DNA from: G020348185 sp964525045 | GTDB lineage: Bacteria; Nitrospirota; Nitrospiria; Nitrospirales; UBA8639 | Direction of reading: 5' to 3' | Length of the DNA stretch: 64,000 nucleotides | Assembly: GCA_964525045.1 (NCBI GenBank) | Contig: CAZGFD010000013.1 | Span: 45,463-109,462, forward strand | In this document: positions 19,148-26,479 of the stretch, piece by piece | How the letters are laid out: each line of letters opens with the position of its first letter | Numbering within the stretch: position 1 is the first letter of the stretch | Notes under the pieces: model-generated | Seen by the model: only the letters and a program-made list of their open reading frames with translations | Told to the model about the DNA's origin: nothing | The model's database searches: none | Position numbers and translations under genes: made by a program

Positions 19148-20356
19148 TCACTCTGCTACAGGTTCCGACTCCGGTTGCGGAGGATCGGATTCCGCGACGG
19201 TTGCCGGAACCTCTTCCGAAACGCTCACTTCCGATGCCTGCGCCGCCACGCTCGGTTCGCCCTGGGCGGCAGCCTCCTCGGCCAGCGCGGCCTTAATTTC
19301 CCGTTCCCGCTCAAGCTTTTCTTTTTCATACTCACTTGCACTAATGATATCGATTTTCCAGCCTGTTAACTTTGCAGCTAAACGGACGTTTTGCCCGTTT
19401 TTCCCTATGGCTAGTGAAAGCTGAGAATCTGCGACGACGACCAACGCAGCCTTTTTCTGTTCATCAATACCAACTTTTTCAATTGAGGCTGGGTTTAAGG
19501 CTTCTCCGATAAATACACGGGGATCGTTGGTCCAGGGGATGATATCAATTTTTTCCCCCCGCAATTCCCTAACAATGGCTTGAACTCTCGATCCCTTGAT
19601 CCCGACACAGGCGCCTACCGGATCAACCGCTTTGTCGCGAGAAGACACAGAAATTTTGGTTCGGTCCCCTGCCTCGCGGACGACACCCTTGATCTCGACT
19701 ATTTTCTCGCCGACCTCAGGTACTTCCAACTGGAAGAGCTTGACCACAAATTGAGGATGAGCCCGTGACAAAATAACCTGCACATCTTTGGGAGTTCGCC
19801 GAACTTCGAGAAGAAGGGCGCGAATTCGATCCCCTCGACGATGAGACTCTCTTGGGATTTGCTCTTGAACCGGCAACACCGCCTCTGTTTTCCCTATTTC
19901 AACAAGATAGTTCCGCCGTTCTTGTCCCAGTATCACCCCATGGACCAACTCACCTTCTCTCTTTGAATATTCTTGTTCGACCGATTCCCATTCCGCTTCA
20001 CGAACCTTCTGACAAATGACTTGTTTAGCTGCTTGGGCCGCAATCCGTCCGAACTCTTCCATTTCAATCAGCGATCCGATCTCATCCCCCATTTCGGCTT
20101 CATCATCAATGAGACGGGCTTCCTCTAAAGATATCTCTCTTTTTGAGTCAGTGACGGTCTCGGAAATCGTTTTTTTGGAGACTATAGAGATTTCTCCGGT
20201 ATCAGGATCAACCTCCACCTGTATATTCTCGCCATGTCCATACCGTTTTTTCGCTGCTGTCAGGAGAGCTGATTCTATGGCGGCAATCACTCGTGCTTTA
20301 TCAATCCCTTTTTCCCGCCCGAGCTGGTCAATAACCGTCATCAGTTCATGTTTCAT
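19148..20356 (-). CDS. nusA: Transcription termination/antitermination factor NusA
   Basis: Binds RNA polymerase and nascent RNA to modulate pausing, termination and antitermination. The 402 residues contain the N-terminal polymerase-binding domain, an S1 domain (GELVHGVILGQERRNYLVEIG), KH1 (GACVGIKGSRVQAIVREL, EKIDIIPW) and KH2 (LSLAIGKNGQNVRLAAKLTG). A short acidic, Ala/Glu-rich tail of about 50 residues replaces the long C-terminal AR repeats of enterobacteria. It sits between rimP and infB. Confidence 0.98.
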   Translation of the reverse strand: MKHELMTVIDQLGREKGIDKARVIAAIESALLTAAKKRYGHGENIQVEVDPDTGEISIVSKKTISETVTDSKREISLEEARLIDDEAEMGDEIGSLIEMEEFGRIAAQAAKQVICQKVREAEWESVEQEYSKREGELVHGVILGQERRNYLVEIGKTEAVLPVQEQIPRESHRRGDRIRALLLEVRRTPKDVQVILSRAHPQFVVKLFQLEVPEVGEKIVEIKGVVREAGDRTKISVSSRDKAVDPVGACVGIKGSRVQAIVRELRGEKIDIIPWTNDPRVFIGEALNPASIEKVGIDEQKKAALVVVADSQLSLAIGKNGQNVRLAAKLTGWKIDIISASEYEKEKLEREREIKAALAEEAAAQGEPSVAAQASEVSVSEEVPATVAESDPPQPESEPVAE

Positions 20357-20452
20357 AAAGCGCTCTCCGTCTCTGTTTCATAATGGGTCAACTATTGTTG
20401 ATCATCTATATGGGTCAACTTTCGTCAATCCAACATAGCAAGTGGATTGAGT

Positions 20453-20935
20453 CTACGAGAATTCCACCTCGAGCTTACTCTTGGCCAAGGTATTCCAAGG
20501 AAGTGAAAGGTCCTGCTGTCCAGATCGAGTGCGGACGGCCAGGATGATGTCTTCATCCTGTACAGCCGATAGACGACCAACAACGACCCACTCCCCCCGG
20601 ACCGGTTTCAAAAGAGTGATACGCACAAGCTTGCCCAACGCTCGTTGGAAATCCTGTCGATTTTTTAATGGACGATCCAACCCTGGCGAGGAAACTTCTA
20701 ATCGATAGGCATGCGGCCCCGGATCAACGACATCCAGGGCTCGGCTCAAAGATTGATGTAAGTGCTCACAATCGTCGATTCCCACTCCACCTGGCTTATC
20801 AATCGTCACCCGTACAATGGTCGCTGCTCCCCGACCATGCCCCTTCACCTCAACAAGTTCGACCCCGAGAGCCTTGGCAATCGGAGTCGCCACCTCTTCA
20901 ATGTTGCGCACCACATTCTCTTCAGAAACCGCCAT
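20453..20935 (-). CDS. rimP: Ribosome maturation factor RimP
   Basis: Needed for 30S subunit assembly. The 160-residue product has the family blocks ALGVELVEVKGHGRG, VRVTIDKPGGVGIDDCEHLHQSLSRALD and YRLEVSSPGLDRPL, and a C-terminal SH3-like barrel. It is the first gene of the minus-strand operon that continues with nusA, infB, DUF503, rbfA, truB, rpsO and pnp. An intrinsic terminator-like hairpin stands 51 nt before the start codon. Confidence 0.96.
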   Translation of the reverse strand: MAVSEENVVRNIEEVATPIAKALGVELVEVKGHGRGAATIVRVTIDKPGGVGIDDCEHLHQSLSRALDVVDPGPHAYRLEVSSPGLDRPLKNRQDFQRALGKLVRITLLKPVRGEWVVVGRLSAVQDEDIILAVRTRSGQQDLSLPWNTLAKSKLEVEFS

Positions 20936-20985
20936 TTGCCTCTGTCTCTATCACGGCTTCCATGGCACATGAAGGAAAAAACACC

Positions 20986-21011
20986 AAAAAAAAGTGGGCA
21001 TTCGCCCACTT
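20986..21011 (-). terminator. Terminator-like hairpin in the rimP leader
   Basis: On the minus strand AAGTGGGC-loop-GCCCACTT is followed by eight Ts, ending 51 nt before the rimP ATG. A poor promoter match (TTGCAC, 17 nt, TAGGGT at 21023-21051) lies just upstream. It is either a leader attenuator or the end of an unannotated minus-strand RNA. Confidence 0.75.
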
Positions 21012-22031
21012 CACTTCATCCAACCCTACCACTTCCACATGGTAAGTGCAAGTCGAAAGCGGGGTGGCTTCGGAGGGACAATACCACCTCTCAAACCTAC
21101 CCGGTTTCGCGCTCATCCAGGGCGGGTAATAGGCGACCCCATATTGCCAGGGAAACACTATTTACCCAAAGGATCGGTCAATTTTACCCTATGCAACCAC
21201 CAAAACGAAAGACGCAATAGGAGATGACGGATAGGCTCCCTGCTATACCGCAAAGGGACAAACGAAACCAATCTTCTGGCACCTGGGTGCTTGTGAGACT
21301 ACTGGATCGAAAAAGAACCTATTGGGGCAGCCTTCACACCCAAAAAGGATTCCCGTAGCGGAGTGGACTAGAGGTGTATACAAGGACAGCAAAAGGGATT
21401 GCAGAGTCCTCTCCTCTCTTGAATCCGGACAATTGGATGAAGGCGCATGGAAAATCTTGCTTCAGCCGTTTCGTTCTCAACATGTAGAAAGGGGGCAGCC
21501 CCCCCGGGCGCCTTTCGTAGAACCGACCTGGAGACCTTCCAGAGTTATCCCGGACGGATTTCCTCCTCAGGGGGTTTTTTTTAGAAGCCAGATCTCCCTG
21601 AAGAGGTTCCGCGAGGACGGCGCAAGATCCTGGCTGATGAAGGCGCAACCGAAAAAAAAGCTGGGGTCCCGTATTGAGGAAAGTGGTGAGATGCTTCTAG
21701 GCTTGAGATTAATACGTGTTCTTTTTGGATTATCTCCCCCCAAGCTCCCGTTTACTTGCACCTTGGAGGGACGGGAACGGTAAATAACCATTATTTTCGC
21801 ATTGTCTAGGTATTTTTTTACATAATAAAGGGAAAAATTTTCCCATTCATTCCAGCTTGAGGACTGAATTCAATAATTCCTCCAAATTACATGCAATAAT
21901 TTCCCCTTTAATTTTAGTATCTTGCCAAAGTTTAATGGAAACAGAAATTCTGTTCCATTTTGGAATGCATATTGCTGTTCATCTAATATACGCCATATTT
22001 GTGGCGTGTAGTCTTCTTCCTACAAAACCAA
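21012..22031. other. Gene-poor kilobase, no recognised gene
   Basis: About 1.0 kb lies between the rimP leader hairpin and the next gene. Open frames of 70-150 codons exist on both strands (for example 21322-21783 plus), but none shows a family resemblance, a good ribosome-binding site or sensible composition. A weak CCTCC-TCA-GGGGG stem followed by eight Ts at about 21562-21581 could end a plus-strand transcript. The last 250 bp are AT-rich and probably contain the promoter of the following small secreted protein. I could not fit RNase P RNA, tmRNA, SRP RNA or a riboswitch here. Confidence 0.5.
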
Positions 22032-22044
22032 GAGGAGGTGTGTG

Positions 22045-22386
22045 ATGGGTAAACACATTCTTTTTGCATTATTAAGTGGACTTCTGGTGTTGGGGATGTC
22101 CAGCGCCTTTGCAGAGGAGCCACAACTTTCGGATCAGGAGATCCTCAAGGCTTGGGGCCAAGGGCAAACGGATGTTCAGCAAATTTCAGAACCCGCCACG
22201 CTTGAGCGAAATGATGGGCCTCAGATGCTCACGGATAAGGACCTCGACAAAGTTGATGCTGCGGGAATTAGGAAGATTGGGTTCGCGGTAATTACAAACA
22301 AATATAACACCTTTGCTGCTATTGCCAATACGGGCAATTGCCAGGCTCTTGTCGGAATTTGCTTTCAACACTCAAAAGTAAGGTAA
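22045..22386 (+). CDS. Small secreted protein with bacteriocin-leader-like motif
   Basis: Not a recognised family. The ATG at 22045 follows GAGGAGG at 22032-22038; a GTG three bases earlier is in frame. The 113-residue product has a Sec signal peptide (MGKHILFALLSGLL, cut near AFA-EE). Near residue 75 it carries LTDKDLDKVDAAG, which resembles the LxxxELxxVxGG/AG leader ends of ribosomally made peptides, followed by a 38-residue tail with two cysteines (NTGNCQALVGICFQ). No modification enzyme or peptidase-type ABC exporter is adjacent. A strong terminator follows, so it is monocistronic. Confidence 0.7.
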   Translation: MGKHILFALLSGLLVLGMSSAFAEEPQLSDQEILKAWGQGQTDVQQISEPATLERNDGPQMLTDKDLDKVDAAGIRKIGFAVITNKYNTFAAIANTGNCQALVGICFQHSKVR

Positions 22387-22436
22387 GGTTCCTCTCCCCG
22401 TCTTGTCAGGGGAGGCAAAGCGTCTATCGCAAGCGA

Positions 22437-22467
22437 GGGGGCTACCAAATGGGTAGCCCCCTTTTTT
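22437..22467 (+). terminator. Strong intrinsic terminator
   Basis: GGGGGCTACC-AAATG-GGTAGCCCCC, a perfect 10-bp stem, followed by TTTTTTC. It ends the transcript of the small secreted protein 50 bp upstream. The next 240 bp up to the tRNA hold no gene that I can support. Confidence 0.9.
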
Positions 22468-22710
22468 CTTTCCCTATACTTTTCCTGAAGATAAAAAATC
22501 GTACCCCCATAAATCTGTCAATTGTGAAAATTAAAAAAAAGGGGTCGGGTGTCTTTATGAACCGTATACAGCCTATCTATGTCACACCCATTCCTGAAGG
22601 GCTCAAGGGAAAAGGGTGGAACTCCATGACCCTAGGTGAAAAAGATTGGAACCTGAAGATTGGGAATGGGGGAAGGATATTGAACAGCCTTCACAAAGGG
22701 AGGGAAAAAC

Positions 22711-22786
22711 TGGTGAGCCGCCCGCGACTCGAACGCGGGACCCACGCCTTAAAAGGGCGTTGCTCTACCAACTGAGCTAGCGGCCC
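22711..22786 (-). tRNA. tRNA-Lys (anticodon TTT)
   Basis: A full cloverleaf of 76 nt including an encoded CCA. Acceptor GGGCCGC pairs with GCGGCTC (one G-T pair), the D-arm is GCTCAGTTGGTAGAGC, the anticodon stem is ACGCC/GGCGT with loop CTTTTAA, and the T-arm is CCGCG-TTCGAGT-CGCGG. It lies 57 bp downstream of purA on the same strand. Confidence 0.97.
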
Positions 22787-22843
22787 ACCGGAAGGAAATG
22801 TATCAACCAGCCTGAGGGTTGTCAAACCACGCGAGGGTACGTG

Positions 22844-24169
22844 TTAGGAGATACCGCGGGAACTTCGTTTGGGTCGACTACGTGTCAGGGGGTTGCGAAG
22901 AATGATGGTATCATCCCGCCCAGAACCAGTAGAAACCATATCGATTTTACAACTCGATAATTCCTCAATCCTAGATAGGTAGCGTTTCGCCTGAGGGGGT
23001 AATGATTTATAGGAATTCAGGCCCGTCGTATCCGCTGTCCAGCCCGGTAACCGCTGGTACACCGGAGTACAATTCGAAAGTAACTCAAGATCACTGGGCA
23101 TTTCCTTGTAAAGTTTTCCTTTATAGCGATACGCATGGCAAATCTTTAGATCCCGAAACCCATCCAACACATCCAGCTTAGTGACAGCCAGGGAAGTGAG
23201 TCCGTTGACCCGTACGGCATGGCGAAGCAATACTGTATCTAACCATCCGCACCGACGCGGTCTCCCGGTTGTCGCTCCAAATTCCTGCCCTTTTGTTTTG
23301 AAATTTTTCCCGATTTCATCATGGAGCTCAGTTGGGAACGGCCCCCCACCCACCCGGGTGGTATACGCTTTGGTCACTCCCAGCACCCCGTGAATCTTTG
23401 TGGGTCCGACCCCCGTCCCAATACAGGCTCCCCCAGCGCAGGCACTCGAGGAGGTCACATACGGATACGTCCCATAATCAATATCCAGGTGAGTGCCTTG
23501 GGCACCTTCAAACAGAATATGCTGTCCCCGCTCAACGGCCTTCTGAAGTACAAGAGACACATCTCCAATATGTCTGTTCAATCGTTTCGCATAGGTCATG
23601 TATTCTTCATAGATTTTGTCAAAATGAAATCCATCGATATGATACACATGACGCAAAAAGCTATTGACCTCAACGAGGTTCTCTTGCAATTTCTCTTTAA
23701 AGAGATCGGGATTAAGGAGGTCACCAACCCTGATACCAATTCTGGCCATTTTATCGACATAGGCTGGACCGATCCCTCGCCCGGTGGTCCCTATCCGTCT
23801 GGCGCCTTTGGCTTGCTCAGCCATCCGATCAATTGCTTTATGATAGGGCATAATAAGATGGGCCCGATGGCTCATAATCAGATTTCGTCCCACCTTTATG
23901 CCCTTCAACACCAATCCATCCAATTCCTCGATGAAACCTGCGGGATCCACCACCACACCGTTCCCGAGGAGGCAGAGTTTGCCTCGATAGAGAATTCCAG
24001 ATGGCACGAGATGAAATATAAACGTGCCTTTGTTCGTGATGACGGTATGGCCAGCGTTGGATCCCCCCTGAAAACGAACGATGACATTGGCATCCTTGGC
24101 CAGAAGATCAACGATCTTGCCTTTGCCTTCATCGCCCCATTGGGATCCCACAACAATAAGATTTGCCAT
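22844..24169 (-). CDS. purA: Adenylosuccinate synthetase
   Basis: GTP-dependent ligation of aspartate to IMP, the first committed step to AMP. The 441 residues contain GSQWGDEGKGKIVDLLA at the N-terminus, the IMP/GTP loops FQGGSNAGHTV and GTTGRGIGPAY, FEGAQGTHLDIDYGTYPYVTSS and the GRPRRCGWLD segment. A C-terminal extension of about 15 residues rich in Arg/Ser goes beyond the usual end. The transcript appears to begin at a promoter at 24243-24271 and meets a terminator-like hairpin within its first ~35 nt. Confidence 0.97.
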   Translation of the reverse strand: MANLIVVGSQWGDEGKGKIVDLLAKDANVIVRFQGGSNAGHTVITNKGTFIFHLVPSGILYRGKLCLLGNGVVVDPAGFIEELDGLVLKGIKVGRNLIMSHRAHLIMPYHKAIDRMAEQAKGARRIGTTGRGIGPAYVDKMARIGIRVGDLLNPDLFKEKLQENLVEVNSFLRHVYHIDGFHFDKIYEEYMTYAKRLNRHIGDVSLVLQKAVERGQHILFEGAQGTHLDIDYGTYPYVTSSSACAGGACIGTGVGPTKIHGVLGVTKAYTTRVGGGPFPTELHDEIGKNFKTKGQEFGATTGRPRRCGWLDTVLLRHAVRVNGLTSLAVTKLDVLDGFRDLKICHAYRYKGKLYKEMPSDLELLSNCTPVYQRLPGWTADTTGLNSYKSLPPQAKRYLSRIEELSSCKIDMVSTGSGRDDTIILRNPLTRSRPKRSSRGIS

Positions 24170-24200
24170 AATCTAATCGAACCTTTCCGTCCTCCTGCAC

Positions 24201-24233
24201 AAAAAAAAGCTCTGACACGCATCCGTCAGAGCT
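24201..24233 (-). terminator. Terminator-like hairpin at the 5' end of the purA transcript
   Basis: On the minus strand AGCTCTGAC-loop-GTCAGAGCT, a perfect 9-bp stem with an 8-nt loop, is followed by eight Ts. It lies 32 nt before the purA ATG and just downstream of the best promoter, with no other minus-strand gene above it to terminate. An attenuator role is therefore likely. Confidence 0.75.
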
Positions 24234-24242
24234 TACGTCTGC

Positions 24243-24271
24243 ATGGTAGGTGGTAGGAAAAGAATTGTCAA
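24243..24271 (-). promoter_or_regulatory. Candidate sigma-70 promoter of purA
   Basis: TTGACA, 17 nt, TACCAT on the minus strand. Transcription would start near 24236, directly before the leader hairpin. It is the only good match between purA and the divergent tRNA-Ala. Confidence 0.65.
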
Positions 24272-24318
24272 CAACCTATGAACCAAGGGATAGGGTCTTC
24301 TACAGATTCCAGCCTTTC

Positions 24319-24347
24319 TTGACCGAACCCAGACCGCATGGTAGCAT
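24319..24347 (+). promoter_or_regulatory. Candidate promoter of tRNA-Ala
   Basis: TTGACC, 17 nt, TAGCAT, followed by a GC-rich discriminator (CCCCTCC), a feature of stringently controlled stable-RNA promoters. The predicted start is about 5 nt before the mature tRNA. Confidence 0.65.
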
Positions 24348-24358
24348 CCCCTCCGTGT

Positions 24359-24434
24359 GGGGCTGTAGCGCAGTTGGGAGCGCGCGTGAATGGCATTCAC
24401 GAGGTCGCCGGTTCAATCCCGGCCAGCTCCACCA
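24359..24434 (+). tRNA. tRNA-Ala (anticodon GGC)
   Basis: Complete cloverleaf of 76 nt with encoded CCA. Acceptor GGGGCTG pairs with CAGCTCC (one G-T pair), D-arm GCGCAGTTGGGAGCGC, anticodon stem CGTGA/TCACG with loop ATGGCAT, T-arm CCGG-TTCAATC-CCGG. A short T-run follows. Confidence 0.97.
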
Positions 24435-24528
24435 ATTTTTCCTCAGTAACACCTCAGTTAGTTTGATCTCCATACCTCAGACTAGACCCAGGAGCTGTTG
24501 ACCCATAAAGGGAAAGCTGTGTTCTCCC

Positions 24529-26361
24529 ATGTTACACATTGAAAGCATCTCGAAACAGTACCCAACGAAAACACTCTTTAACGAGGCGTCCGCCCATCTC
24601 CGCCCCAATACGCGGGTAGGATTAGTCGGCCCTAATGGAACGGGGAAAACCACCCTTCTTCGAATGATCATCGGGGAAGATGCGCCTGATGCTGGCATCA
24701 TTCGTCAACGACCCCATCTGCGAATCGGCTATCTCCCTCAAGAACTTGAAACGCTTTCCGGCCGAACCATCCTGGAAGCCACCCATCGCCATGACTATCC
24801 TGAGCACGAGGCAAAACGGATTTTGGCAGGGCTAGGATTTGGGGAAGGAGACTGGGAACGAAGTCTCCACACCCTATCAGGTGGGTATCGGATGCGTATT
24901 GCCCTCGCCCACTTGCTGTTATCGTCCCCTGATGTGCTCATGCTGGACGAGCCGACGAATCATCTGGACAAATCGACCCAGACCTGGTTGGAAGACTTTC
25001 TCATTTCGACCAAGATGACCTTGCTCATGATTAGTCATGATACGGCGTTTTTGGACCGGATGGTCACCCATATTTGGGAACTGCGAAATTGCACAATTCA
25101 AGAGTATCGTGGAAATTATTCCAGATTCCTAAAGTCACGGGCGGAACGCGATGCCCAGGAGGCCGCGGCGGCCACACGCCAGGCTAAAGAAATCACGCGG
25201 GTCCAAACCTTCATTGATCGATTCCGGTACAAAGCCAACAAAGCGAAACAAGTACAATCCCGCATTAAGCAACTTGAAAAGGTCAAACGGATTGAACAGA
25301 AACGGGATGGGAAACGGCTTCGTTTTAAGTTTCCAGAACCAAGGCCCAGCGGGAAAATGGTCTTAGAATTACAGGACATCCATAAACAATATGGGTCAAA
25401 CATTGTCTATGCAGGCCTCAATTTTAACGTTGAACGGGGCCAACGGGTGGCGCTGGTGGGTGAGAACGGTGCGGGCAAATCGACCTTACTCAAGCTGTTA
25501 GCCGGAGTCTTGGAGTTTGAGAAAGGCACTCGTACCCCTGGACATGCAGTCAGTGTCCATTATTTCGCCCAACATCAAGCTGATATTCTCAACCCGGAGC
25601 ACTCCATTCTTGATTCCTTGGAAGAGGCCGCGCCTCAAGCAGAAAGGAATTATCTCCGGGGCATTGCAGGGGTCTTCTTATTTTCCGGTGAAGATCAAAA
25701 AAAACCGATTAAAGCCCTGAGCGGCGGAGAGCGAAATCGGGTGGCTTTAGCCCGCATGTTGGTGGAACCCGCTAACACCTTGTGTTTGGATGAGCCCACG
25801 AATCATCTGGATCCTTCCTCGGTGGACATCCTGACGGACGCACTCGTGGACTTTCCAGGGACTATGGTCTTTATTTCTCACGATCCTACTTTTCTATCCC
25901 GCGTCGCCACAAGGATCGTGGAAATCGACGAGGGGCAAGCGCGGGATTACATCGGTGACTATGAATATTACTTATGGAAACGGGCCAAAGAGCTTGAATC
26001 TCAGCTGGAGAAAGAGGAATCATCTCCTTCGCTCAAACCCAAGAAAAAAAAGAAATCCCAAGACGAGGCTCCAACAAATGGGACTTCCCAAACTCAAAAA
26101 TCCTCTCGCCGAGAATTAACGAAAACCGTCACTCGACTGGAAAAGCAAGTAGTAAAATTAGAGGAAGCCATCGCTCAACTGGAATCCCGGATAAAAAACC
26201 GGGATACGGAACTTGCAGATCCGGACACGTACCAAGACTATGGGCGCTGGAATTCCCTCCACCTTGAGAGAGAGGAATGGGGAAAAGAATTAGACGTCTT
26301 GACCCATCAATGGGAAAGCCTCTGCAGTCAGCTTGAATCTCAAAGAGCTCAGCTCGCTTAA
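24529..26361 (+). CDS. ABC-F family ATPase (ribosome-associated)
   Basis: Soluble protein with two ABC domains and no membrane segment, 610 residues. Domain 1 has Walker A GPNGTGKTT and signature LSGGYRMRIALA with MLDEPTNHLD. A charged linker (about 190-275, RFRYKANKAKQVQSRIKQLEK) is the ABC-F interdomain P-site arm. Domain 2 has GENGAGKST and LSGGERNRVALA with CLDEPTNHLD. A Lys-rich segment and a C-terminal coiled coil (about 520-605) resemble the Uup/YdiF subgroup. Such proteins act on stalled ribosomes or translation; whether it also gives antibiotic protection cannot be told. Confidence 0.93.
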   Translation: MLHIESISKQYPTKTLFNEASAHLRPNTRVGLVGPNGTGKTTLLRMIIGEDAPDAGIIRQRPHLRIGYLPQELETLSGRTILEATHRHDYPEHEAKRILAGLGFGEGDWERSLHTLSGGYRMRIALAHLLLSSPDVLMLDEPTNHLDKSTQTWLEDFLISTKMTLLMISHDTAFLDRMVTHIWELRNCTIQEYRGNYSRFLKSRAERDAQEAAAATRQAKEITRVQTFIDRFRYKANKAKQVQSRIKQLEKVKRIEQKRDGKRLRFKFPEPRPSGKMVLELQDIHKQYGSNIVYAGLNFNVERGQRVALVGENGAGKSTLLKLLAGVLEFEKGTRTPGHAVSVHYFAQHQADILNPEHSILDSLEEAAPQAERNYLRGIAGVFLFSGEDQKKPIKALSGGERNRVALARMLVEPANTLCLDEPTNHLDPSSVDILTDALVDFPGTMVFISHDPTFLSRVATRIVEIDEGQARDYIGDYEYYLWKRAKELESQLEKEESSPSLKPKKKKKSQDEAPTNGTSQTQKSSRRELTKTVTRLEKQVVKLEEAIAQLESRIKNRDTELADPDTYQDYGRWNSLHLEREEWGKELDVLTHQWESLCSQLESQRAQLA

Positions 26362-26376
26362 TACCCCACCCTGTTT

Positions 26377-26479
26377 GTAGTTGCACCATCTCATGGTGCC
26401 TCTTTGAGCAACAACATATGGATTTCCCGCCTCAGTAAGGGGGTGGAAAGGAGAGGGCAGCATGAGATGCTGCACCTAA
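26377..26479. repeat. REP-like palindromic pair (copy 1), overlapping the rarA stop
   Basis: Two units in opposite orientation: 26377-26400 starts with GTAG followed by GCACCAT-CTC-ATGGTGC; 26456-26479, read on the minus strand, starts TTAG followed by GCAGCAT-CTC-ATGCTGC. Each forms a perfect 7-bp stem. The rarA stop codon TAG lies inside the head of the second unit. A matching pair lies at 27975-28047. Confidence 0.85.

Noticed and set aside
21040..21140. Resemblance to the 5' part of 16S rRNA (TGCAAGTCGAA, then GGCTTCGG, GCGGGTAATA)
   Set aside because: Only short scattered matches; spacing and the rest of the sequence do not follow 16S rRNA.
20922..21158. 78-codon minus-strand frame upstream of rimP
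   Set aside because: It reads through the leader hairpin and T-run, overlaps rimP, and shows no family-like composition.
21230..21720. RNase P RNA, tmRNA or SRP RNA
   Set aside because: I looked on both strands for the diagnostic conserved segments of each and found none.
21322..21783. 153-codon plus-strand frame in the gene-poor kilobase
   Set aside because: No ribosome-binding site, no recognisable domains, and a weak terminator-like stem lies inside it.
22338..22775. 145-codon plus-strand frame
   Set aside because: It runs through the terminator and the antisense of tRNA-Lys; it is a chance frame.
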